Source: Propionivibrio sp. (GTDB taxonomy: Bacteria; Pseudomonadota; Gammaproteobacteria; Burkholderiales; Rhodocyclaceae). From it: DNA of 12,066 bases. Within the stretch, counting starts at the first letter, position 1; every line of letters starts with the position of its first letter. Location of the stretch: positions 1 to 12,066 of the forward strand of contig QKII01000055.1 of NCBI GenBank assembly GCA_003249625.1, in the 5' to 3' direction. This document shows positions 7,020 to 12,066 of this stretch, piece after piece. The notes beneath the pieces are model-generated. The model saw nothing but the letters and a program-made list of their open reading frames with translations. It was not told the origin of the DNA and ran no database searches. Position numbers and translations under genes: made by a program.

Positions 7020-7199
7020 ATGAATAAGAAATCTTTGGCCATTTCTGTTTTCTCGTTATTTTTGACCAACATCGCTATGGCACAGACGGTGCCTTTGGTA
7101 AGTGTGACCCTTCCGTTGGAAGAAGGCGGAATTTTTGCCATTGCTGGAGCCTGTTTAGCCTTGGGCATTCGGATTGTTCAGCGCAAACGTCGTCACTGA
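7020..7199 (+). CDS. 59-aa secreted protein with exosortase-type C-terminal sorting signal
   Basis: A small protein easily missed by gene finders. Residues 1-21 are a classical signal peptide: KK, a hydrophobic core, and AMA before Q22. Only about 15 residues follow (TVPLVSVTLPLEEGG, 23-37). The end has the three-part layout of exosortase substrates: a short motif (LPLEEGG, 31-37), a hydrophobic helix (IFAIAGACLALGIRIV, 38-53) and a basic tail (QRKRRH). AGGAG at 7006-7010 is 9 nt before the ATG, and a sigma-54 promoter lies upstream. The exosortase gene follows in the same frame 24 nt after the stop. The motif is not the usual PEP, IPTL or VPLPA form. By position and layout it is probably the dedicated target of that exosortase; this is inference. 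Confidence 0.8.
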   Translation: MNKKSLAISVFSLFLTNIAMAQTVPLVSVTLPLEEGGIFAIAGACLALGIRIVQRKRRH

Positions 7200-7223
7200 A
7201 CAATTGTTGTATCAGTTTTCCCG

Positions 7224-8735
7224 GTGCCAAGTGTGAGCGCGCCGGGCTTTGTTTTTCCCGCAGACTGGAAGCGTGCCCTGTTGGGCATCTCGGTCGGTTG
7301 TCTGTTGGTAATCATCGCATTGTGGTCATCTGTTGTTGCGATGGCTGTAGTCTGGCGTAGTAATAGCGCCTATCAGTTCGCTTGGCTCATCCCTCTCCTT
7401 TTGGCCTATCTGTTAGGCTGGCATCATCGCTCAGTAGTTTTGGAAATACATCTCGATCCTGGTTTCTCTGGGCTTGCTGTTGCCGTGTTGGCTTCCCTGA
7501 TCTGGGTCGTCGCCGAGCTAGTCAATATTGACGTTGCCAAGCAGTTCGCCTTGGTTGTGGCCATTCAGGGAGTCTTGATGGCCGCAATGGGCTGGCGAAC
7601 CTATTGGCGGCTCACTCCGTTTCTCTGGCTGGCGTTTCTGATGGTGCCAAGCGGCGATTTTTTTCAGCCGCTTCTTCGTCTGCTCACCGTTAAGGTGATC
7701 GCGGCCTTTTCGTTCGTTCTAGACCTCCCATATCAGGTTGATGGCTATCAGATAAGGGTCGGCAACAATGACTATGTTGTGCTCAAGGAGTGTTCAGGGC
7801 TGCCTTATTTTCTCTTGGCCGGCTTTCTTGGCTATGCATTCGGTTTGCTGCTTTACCGCTCGTTCCTTAAGGTAATGGCCCTTGCTTCGTTTGGGGCGGT
7901 GTTAGGCGTCCTGTGCAATGTGCTACGCGTCTGCGGGATCGTCCTTATCGACTGGCTTCAAGGCACCCAAATGCCACTTAGTGCCCATGCTAATGTTCAA
8001 TGGATAGCGCTAGCGATTTGTCTAGGCCTTCTTTTCCTTCTCTTGAGCAGGCTTGATGAGGAGAAAACAGTGCTAGGCAATGAAATCGTCCAGGTGAAAC
8101 CGGTTGGTCTCCGGCTGATTGGCGCTCCAGTTTCCGCTGGTTTTGTCGTTTTCTTGGCAGTTATAGGTACAACGTGTTCATTGGCCAGCAACTCTTCAAG
8201 CGGCGGAAAGCTATCTTACATGTTTATGCCGCGACAACTTGTTGGATGGGATCTGGAAACACCTGAACCTGAATGGTCAACCGATCTGTCGGGTGAGAAG
8301 CGCAGCCTGGCAATGGTCTATCGGCGTAACCAAGAAATTTTGGAAGTCCGCATTGTCGAGGCGATGACGCCGTCTGCCAAATTATTGGAATCTGCTGTTG
8401 CCCCTGGCGATCCCAGCATCTGGCATGAGAATCTAGTCGCGCGTCGTGATGCCTGTGCAGGGGCAACATGCATGAAAATCCTCCATACGATCTGGGAGCA
8501 TGGGCAGAATGAGGAACGCAGGAATGTCTATTCGACCTTTGCGTTGGCGGAGTACTTTACTCCTTCAAAATTACTAATCCGTATCAACCAAGGATGGAAC
8601 CGGTTGATTGGAGGGGGCGAGCGGCCTCGGCTCATTGGCTTGACACTAAGAACTGCAGCATCGTCGGACGAGTTCGCTGAATTAGTGCGTATGTTTCAAA
8701 CGCTGCAGTCCACTCTTGAGTTTTCCCCCGAATAG
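7224..8735 (+). CDS. Exosortase fused to an EpsI-like domain
   Basis: A 503-aa inner-membrane transpeptidase-like enzyme expected to cut C-terminal sorting signals. Residues about 18-275 are a multi-spanning exosortase domain with the Cys-Arg-His set: C190 in LKECSGLPYF, R235 in CNVLRVCG and H255 in LSAHANVQW. SGLPY replaces the SGLRY common in XrtA-like enzymes. A further helix at about 301-320 leads into a periplasmic EpsI-like domain (about 325-495), recognisable from LVGWDLETPEPEW and the VYSTFALAEYF...LLIRINQGWN stretch. EpsI-type proteins accompany many exosortases, often as a fusion. The start is GTG at 7224 (or GTG 7233), without a clear Shine-Dalgarno, suggesting coupling to the 59-aa gene. 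No glycosyltransferase or other EPS gene is next to it in the window. The Xrt subclass cannot be assigned by eye. Confidence 0.88.
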   Translation: MPSVSAPGFVFPADWKRALLGISVGCLLVIIALWSSVVAMAVVWRSNSAYQFAWLIPLLLAYLLGWHHRSVVLEIHLDPGFSGLAVAVLASLIWVVAELVNIDVAKQFALVVAIQGVLMAAMGWRTYWRLTPFLWLAFLMVPSGDFFQPLLRLLTVKVIAAFSFVLDLPYQVDGYQIRVGNNDYVVLKECSGLPYFLLAGFLGYAFGLLLYRSFLKVMALASFGAVLGVLCNVLRVCGIVLIDWLQGTQMPLSAHANVQWIALAICLGLLFLLLSRLDEEKTVLGNEIVQVKPVGLRLIGAPVSAGFVVFLAVIGTTCSLASNSSSGGKLSYMFMPRQLVGWDLETPEPEWSTDLSGEKRSLAMVYRRNQEILEVRIVEAMTPSAKLLESAVAPGDPSIWHENLVARRDACAGATCMKILHTIWEHGQNEERRNVYSTFALAEYFTPSKLLIRINQGWNRLIGGGERPRLIGLTLRTAASSDEFAELVRMFQTLQSTLEFSPE

Positions 8736-8871
8736 TATTGGTGGATTAGCGCTGGCGCCATGAGTTAATTCTTGATAAGCCGTGCAGCTCTTTTAAGCAA
8801 AGGGAGCTTCTGCCAAGCAAGCGATATTCAAGAAAAATTACAAAAGAGGTGAATGACCCTAAAAAACAAAA
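8736..8871. other. Intergenic stretch after the exosortase gene
   Basis: No coding sequence is supported here. An imperfect AGCTC / GAGCT inverted repeat lies around 8786-8809 but lacks a T-tract. The oligo-A run at 8861-8873 is the U-tract of the minus-strand terminator that follows. Confidence 0.5.
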
Positions 8872-8896
8872 AAGCCTCGGCTATTTACCGAGGCTT
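8872..8896 (-). terminator. Intrinsic terminator of the tRNA gene orientation
   Basis: A perfect 9-bp stem AAGCCTCGG / CCGAGGCTT with a 7-nt loop. On the minus strand it is followed by TTTTTT G TTTTTT (8873-8861), a canonical Rho-independent terminator 16 nt downstream of the CCA of the tRNA fragment. In the plus direction the T-tract is poor, though it could also slow transcripts leaving the exosortase gene. Confidence 0.85.
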
Positions 8897-8911
8897 GCTG
8901 TTTACTTTTAT

Positions 8912-8961
8912 TGGTGCCGCTGACCGGAATCGAACTGGTGACCTTCGCATTACGAATGCGC
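8912..8961 (-). pseudogene. 3' fragment of tRNA-Thr(CGU): att site of the integrated element
   Basis: On the minus strand the sequence runs from GCGCA, the 5' strand of the anticodon stem, through the loop TTCGTAA (anticodon CGT), TGCGA, AGGTC, a T-arm with TTCGATT, the acceptor 3' strand CAGCGGC, A and CCA (8914-8912). The anticodon arm and variable loop look like those of E. coli thrW as I recall it. The D-arm and acceptor 5' strand are absent: upstream sequence is AT-rich and unrelated. The T-stem has one A-C mismatch, fitting a non-functional copy. A 3' half of a tRNA beside an integrase gene is the usual mark of tRNA-site integration. Orientation places the element to the right, so an intact copy should lie at its far end. 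Confidence 0.85.
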
Positions 8962-9120
8962 AAAACTCTTCATTTTTCCATGTTGATCTATGTTTATTCT
9001 ATTAAGAATAAAGCAATACAATCAATAACTTGGTATTTGTCGAAAAAATGCGAAGATTGATATGTATTGATCTTTATGCCATCCTCCGGGTTACATAGAG
9101 GTTACACGGATTTGTCATAT
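8962..9120. other. AT-rich attachment-site arm between tRNA fragment and integrase
   Basis: A short AT-rich stretch with several repeats. There is a perfect 8-bp inverted repeat TTTATTCT / AGAATAAA (8993-9012). CAATACAATCAAT (9014-9026) is inverted at 9056-9069 with one extra base. GGTTACA is directly repeated at 9089 and 9100 (11-bp period), and TTGATCT at 8983 and 9067. AATGCGAAG (9047-9055) is an inverted copy of CTTCGCATT (8943-8951) in the tRNA fragment. These could be binding sites for integrase or accessory factors, and the int promoter must lie here; roles are inferred from position only. Confidence 0.5.
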
Positions 9121-10443
9121 ATGGCGAAGATCAAGTTTACAGCTGGTCGAATCAACAGCTTTCAGAGTGAAATCGGAAGGGCTCAGACGCTTTACTGGGA
9201 CTCCGACGCTCCCGGATTTGGGGTGCGTGTGACGGACACCGCAAAAGCTTTCATCTTTCAGGGAAAGCTTGCCGGGCAGACGATCCGAATCAAAATAGGC
9301 GACGTGCGTGCATGGGGAATTGATGACGCCCGAAACGAGGCACGTCGCATGCTGGCCTTGGTGAATCAGGGGCGCGATCCTCGACAGGAACGGATTGAGC
9401 GTACCGAGGCCGATCTACGGAAACGCGAAGAGGCAAAGCAAGAAGCGGCTCCCGCGCATGAAGCTTGGTCGACCTACCTTGAAGCGAGGAAGTCGCGATG
9501 GAGCGAGCGAAGTTTTCTCGACCATCAACGCCTAGCCGACGCAGGAGGGAAGGTGAAAACGCGCGGAAAAAAGAAAGGTGAGGGTGACACGACGTTACCC
9601 GGCCTGCTCGTGCCGCTGCTGCAATTACCGTTGGCCGAAATCGACGCTGACCAAGTGCGCGATTGGTTGAAGCGCGAAGCAGAGCACCGACCGACTCAGG
9701 CGAATAATGCTTTCGTCCGGCTCCGGGCTTTCCTGAACTGGTGCGCAGATCGGCCAGAGTATCGCGGAATCGTTCACATCGACGCTTGCGCAACCCGCAT
9801 TGTCCGCGACGAACTACCGAAGAAGAAAGCCAAGGATGACTGCCTGCAACGCGAACAGCTTCCGCTCTGGTTTGAACATGTCCGCAAGCTGCCGAACCCT
9901 GTTCATTCCGCCTATCTGCAAGCCCTGCTGCTGACTGGCGCGCGCCGAGAAGAACTGGCAAGTCTGAAATGGGATGACGTTGATTTCCAATGGCGAAGCA
10001 TGACCATTCGAGACAAGGTAGATGGAGAACGAACAATCCCTCTAACACCCTACGTCACGTCGTTGCTGGCCATCCTGCCGCGTCGCAACGAGTGGGTATT
10101 CAGCAGCCCCACAGCGGCGTCCGGACGCATTCAAGAGCCGCGAATCGGACACAACAAGGCAATGGTAACCGCTGGCCTGCCTCCGCTGACGCTGCACGGC
10201 CTGCGCCGCTCTTTTGGCACATTGGCAGAGTGGGTTGAATGTCCTGCCGGCGTATCGGCGCAAATCATGGGGCACAAACCAAGCGCCACTGCTGAGAAAC
10301 ATTACCGCGTCCGTCCGCTAGACCTGCTACGCATGTGGCACACCAAGATCGAGGCGTGGGTTCTTGAACAGGCTGGAATCGAGCAGCCAGCAGAGAGCGC
10401 AAAGCCCGGACTGAAAACCGTGCAGACAATAAGGAACGACTAA
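9121..10443 (+). CDS. Tyrosine-type site-specific integrase (P4/CP4-like, DUF4102 arm domain)
   Basis: A 440-aa recombinase that inserts and helps excise the element at the tRNA gene. Residues 1-95 form the N-terminal arm-binding DUF4102 domain (MAKIKFTAGR, YWDSDAPGFGVRV, IRIKIGDVRAWGIDDAR). A charged linker and a core-binding SAM-like region follow (about 115-225), then the catalytic domain. Catalytic residues are R275 in TGARREEL, H359 and R362 in LHGLRRSFG, H385 in IMGHK and the nucleophile Y395 in AEKHYRV. The ATG at 9121 gives the standard family N-terminus. In-frame starts at 9067 and 9076 would add 15-18 unrelated residues. No strong Shine-Dalgarno precedes 9121. The gene reads away from the att site, and its stop nearly abuts the next gene. 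Confidence 0.92.
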   Translation: MAKIKFTAGRINSFQSEIGRAQTLYWDSDAPGFGVRVTDTAKAFIFQGKLAGQTIRIKIGDVRAWGIDDARNEARRMLALVNQGRDPRQERIERTEADLRKREEAKQEAAPAHEAWSTYLEARKSRWSERSFLDHQRLADAGGKVKTRGKKKGEGDTTLPGLLVPLLQLPLAEIDADQVRDWLKREAEHRPTQANNAFVRLRAFLNWCADRPEYRGIVHIDACATRIVRDELPKKKAKDDCLQREQLPLWFEHVRKLPNPVHSAYLQALLLTGARREELASLKWDDVDFQWRSMTIRDKVDGERTIPLTPYVTSLLAILPRRNEWVFSSPTAASGRIQEPRIGHNKAMVTAGLPPLTLHGLRRSFGTLAEWVECPAGVSAQIMGHKPSATAEKHYRVRPLDLLRMWHTKIEAWVLEQAGIEQPAESAKPGLKTVQTIRND

Positions 10444-10444
10444 T

Positions 10445-11224
10445 GTGAAAAAGTACGAACCAACCTACGGACTTGACGAAGCAGCAGAGAAACTTGGAAA
10501 GCGCATTAATAGCCTTCTTTGCGATGCTCTTAATGGAGACCTTGTCCTATCAGTGGACCTTTCCGGCTTGGACGGGGTATCAGTTGAGCATGGCGCAGTA
10601 GAGCCTTCCGAATCGGATGAAATGTCAGACAGGATTGAATACAAGGGCAGTCCGGAGTTTTGCGGCGCAACGGGTGTTTGGGATATCTATGTGAATGAGC
10701 CATGCCGCGTCGAAATCGTAGGTGGTAATGATCTTCAGGCTGACGCTTGGGGGATGCATTTGCTTGCTGACGACGGAAGCGTCGTGAGGCTACTCGACAA
10801 AGCGGGGCGTCCATTGCGCCGGCTACCAGACGGGGCGCGATGGGTAATAAGAGAGAGAAATTTCCCAGTCAATCACACGGTCATTAGAACGCAATTTGAT
10901 CGGTTAGCTGATTGCGCAGGTAAGTCGGATGGCGAATCGAACCGCTCTGCAATCGTGTCTCGCATCCACATAATCAAGAGACGAAAAAACATCCTTGACT
11001 CTGTAATAGAGATGGCGATTGCTGCAGCTGCAAATCCGAATGATTGGCAAAGCATATGGGCTGCACTGGTAAAGATGGCTGATAGCGATCAAAAACCGGC
11101 ACCGTTGATTGGGTATGTGGATCAGGAAGGTGTTAAGTATCAAGACGAAAAGGGAACAAATGGTGTCTCGTTTCTTGTGAAAGACGCTTTTCGCAAAAGG
11201 ATGAAGCGAACTAGCGCCCGCTAA
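10445..11224 (+). CDS. Unrecognised integrase-linked protein
   Basis: A 259-aa protein starting with GTG at 10445, one base after the integrase stop and with AAGGA (10431-10435) upstream, so it is probably translated from the integrase mRNA. The first 35 residues (YGLDEAAEKLGKRINSLLCDALNGDLVLSV) look like a small helix-turn-helix or tail-like module also seen in many phage proteins. The middle (about 60-150) is beta-rich with no motif I know. The C-terminal 90 residues begin with a basic segment (IIKRRKN) and a helical part (LDSVIEMAIAAAANPNDWQSIWAALVKMA) and end with a basic tail. Proteins with this C-terminal pattern are often found next to integrases in proteobacterial islands, but I can give no function. 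DNA binding is plausible only. Confidence 0.75.
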   Translation: MKKYEPTYGLDEAAEKLGKRINSLLCDALNGDLVLSVDLSGLDGVSVEHGAVEPSESDEMSDRIEYKGSPEFCGATGVWDIYVNEPCRVEIVGGNDLQADAWGMHLLADDGSVVRLLDKAGRPLRRLPDGARWVIRERNFPVNHTVIRTQFDRLADCAGKSDGESNRSAIVSRIHIIKRRKNILDSVIEMAIAAAANPNDWQSIWAALVKMADSDQKPAPLIGYVDQEGVKYQDEKGTNGVSFLVKDAFRKRMKRTSAR

Positions 11225-11250
11225 CGCCCAGTAACGCCCTATAACAGCCG
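11211..11250. repeat. Four 10-bp direct repeats upstream of the excisionase-like gene
   Basis: Successive decamers CTAGCGCCCG, CTAACGCCCA, GTAACGCCCT and ATAACAGCCG share the core TAACGCCC with few changes and a period of one DNA turn. They straddle the stop codon of the preceding gene (TAA 11222-11224). Direct repeats in helical phase are a common layout for cooperative binding of excisionase-like or AlpA-like proteins; no protein can be assigned. Confidence 0.6.
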
Positions 11251-11285
11251 GTTCTACAGGAGATATCAACACAGGCGCATAGGGT

Positions 11286-11315
11286 GGGAATCCTCTTAAC
11301 ACGGAGAGGACTCCC
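11286..11315 (+). promoter_or_regulatory. Hairpin covering the ribosome binding site of the small HTH gene
   Basis: GGGAATCCTCT (11286-11296) pairs with AGAGGACTCCC (11305-11315), 10 of 11 positions, with an 8-nt loop. The Shine-Dalgarno GGAGAGG (11303-11309) lies mostly in the right arm, 9 nt before the ATG at 11319. In the mRNA this would hide the ribosome binding site and could keep translation low. Confidence 0.55.
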
Positions 11316-11318
11316 AAA

Positions 11319-11579
11319 ATGAAAGCAACACACAATCAACAAACAGAACCGCCGACTGCTCTTGCAGCACACTTGGGGGAGAAGACCTTCCCCCCGCTCG
11401 CCCTTGAAACCCGCGTAACGGTCTCCACAGACTGCGCAGCTTTCCATCTCGGTCGCCGCCCGCAAACTCTTCGCGCGTGGGCATGCCTCGAAAACGGCCC
11501 TATCCGTCCGATCCGCATTCACGGCCGCCTCGCATGGCCGGTTTCCAATATCCGCAGCCTGCTTGAAGGGGGGGAGTAA
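11319..11579 (+). CDS. Small helix-turn-helix DNA-binding protein (AlpA/excisionase-like)
   Basis: An 86-aa protein. Residues about 33-84 (VSTDCAAFHLGRRPQTLRAWACLENGP, then IRPIRIHGRLAWPVSNIRSLL) form a MerR/AlpA-type winged helix-turn-helix with the usual order: the helix that aligns with the DNA site, then the beta-wing with GRLAWP. Such proteins next to integrases act as excisionases (recombination directionality factors) or as regulators of integrase genes. Which one applies here cannot be read from sequence. The ATG at 11319 has a good Shine-Dalgarno that may be folded away in a hairpin. Its TAA overlaps an ATG (TAATG, 11577-11581) used or formerly used by the next gene. The G-run of seven at 11568-11574 is near its end. 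Confidence 0.82.
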   Translation: MKATHNQQTEPPTALAAHLGEKTFPPLALETRVTVSTDCAAFHLGRRPQTLRAWACLENGPIRPIRIHGRLAWPVSNIRSLLEGGE

Positions 11580-11598
11580 TGACCGCCCAGCCATCGGC

Positions 11599-11802
11599 GT
11601 GGATGCCGCAGAAGAGTGCCTTAACAGCATCCTGAACGCAAAAAATCAAGGGGAGTCTGTCGAGGCGCTTCTGACGCTGCTCGACGCCCTCTCCGGCGAT
11701 GGCGAAATTGCCAAAGGCGCACGGCGTGGTGCATCCGCCCTGCTTGTTAATATCATTGAGCGCGGCATCGCTGCGATCCGGGCTGATCGGGGGCAGCAGT
11801 AA
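11599..11802 (+). CDS. Small island protein with unclear or shifted 5' end
   Basis: The frame encodes about 67 residues from GTG 11599 (VDAAEECLNSILNAKNQ, then a helical body ending AAIRADRGQQ), likely a small helical protein; I do not recognise a family with known function. No good Shine-Dalgarno precedes GTG 11599. A better placed start, ATG 11579 in a TAATG overlap with GGGGGGAG upstream, opens another frame that ends after 18 codons (MTAQPSAWMPQKSALTAS). Adding one base near 11597 would join it to this frame as MTAQPSAVDAAEECLNS. So either the gene starts at GTG 11599 or TTG 11563, or it carries a one-base deletion or sequence error. Its stop overlaps the next ATG. Confidence 0.55.
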   Translation: MDAAEECLNSILNAKNQGESVEALLTLLDALSGDGEIAKGARRGASALLVNIIERGIAAIRADRGQQ

Positions 11803-12066
11803 TGACCACCGATCTTTTCGCCGATACGCTGCCGAAACCGCTGCACGCCGTGCCAGCCAGCAACGGCACAGAGGCGCAAATCCAGCGTCTGCGCGACTAT
11901 CTTCGCCGCCGCCCATGCCATACGCACGAGTTGCGGCGTGTCGGCATTTCTCACCCGGCGGGCCGGATTCAAGACCTGATCAATCGCGGTTGCACGATCA
12001 CGACGAGCCGCATCGTCACGGTCGACAGCGACGGCTACCGCCACTCCAACGTAGCGCTTTACACGC
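11802..12066 (+). CDS. HTH_39-like helix-turn-helix protein, 3' end outside window
   Basis: The open frame starts at ATG 11802 (TAATG overlap with the previous gene) and continues past the window edge; 88 codons are visible. Residues about 24-75 (AQIQRLRDYLRRRPCHTHELRRVGISHPAGRIQDLINRGCTI) match the helix-turn-helix domain common in small prophage and island proteins (HTH_39 type), followed by the wing-like IVTVDSDGYRHSNVALYT. The usual length is around 90-110 aa, so little is missing. It is probably a DNA-binding accessory of the element; target and role are unknown. Confidence 0.75.
   Translation, partial: MTTDLFADTLPKPLHAVPASNGTEAQIQRLRDYLRRRPCHTHELRRVGISHPAGRIQDLINRGCTITTSRIVTVDSDGYRHSNVALYT

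Noticed and set aside
8912..8961. Complete functional tRNA gene
   Set aside because: There is no D-arm or 5' acceptor strand upstream on the minus strand, and the T-stem has a mismatch; only the 3' part is present.
8853..9005. A 50-aa open frame with an AGAGG ribosome-like site (ATG 8853) between the exosortase and integrase genes
   Set aside because: It reads straight through the minus-strand terminator and the tRNA fragment and has no protein-like features; the tRNA and terminator explain the sequence.
9067..9120. Earlier integrase starts (TTG 9067, ATG 9076)
   Set aside because: They add 15-18 residues without family similarity and would overlap the repeat-rich att arm; MAKIKFTAGR at 9121 is the standard N-terminus.
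9290..10048. Long open frame of 252 aa on the minus strand
   Set aside because: It is fully antisense to the integrase gene, whose domains and catalytic residues are intact; codon bias explains the open shadow frame.

Overview
The window looks like chromosomal DNA of a betaproteobacterium, most likely of the Rhodocyclales (Zoogloea/Dechloromonas/Azonexus/Accumulibacter type). The reasons are the queG | tsaE-amiC order, a Tat-exported AmiC, a DUF1631 protein behind a cyclic-di-GMP-I riboswitch, and an exosortase with a sigma-54-type promoter. The genus is an inference; no rRNA or other marker gene is present.

Positions 1-6745 are core-like. They hold the 3' part of a SpoIIAA-like (STAS/SEC14-fold) gene translationally coupled to a two-domain rhodanese (sseA-type). 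A convergent 770-aa DUF1631 gene follows, read leftward, whose long leader contains a clear GEMM-I cyclic-di-GMP riboswitch on the minus strand (about 3635-3722). Next is queG (minus). The divergent pair tsaE-amiC has tsaE starting at a TTG inside the 5' end of queG. amiC ends in an 11-bp tandem repeat.

Positions 6746-8911 hold a compact exosortase locus, AT-richer by eye than the genes to its left. It has a palindrome, a sigma-54 -24/-12 element with exact GG-N10-GC spacing, and a 59-aa gene not much more than a signal peptide plus an exosortase-type C-terminal sorting signal. A 503-aa exosortase fused to an EpsI-like domain follows 24 nt later. The two genes are in the same frame, separated by one TGA, and the exosortase GTG start has no Shine-Dalgarno. 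This resembles a self-contained one-enzyme/one-micro-substrate sorting system and is the most interesting part of the window.

From 8912 onward is an integrated element. A 50-nt 3' fragment of a tRNA-Thr(CGU) gene (minus strand, followed on that strand by a canonical terminator) marks one att site. Past an AT-rich arm rich in repeats comes a P4-type tyrosine integrase, then an unrecognised integrase-linked protein, a small HTH (AlpA/excisionase-like) protein, a small protein with an apparently disturbed 5' end, and an HTH_39-like protein cut by the window end. A second, degenerate tRNA-3'-end-like scar of the same orientation lies at 6804-6829. The exosortase locus is therefore bracketed by two tRNA scars and may itself be cargo of an earlier integration at the same tRNA gene.
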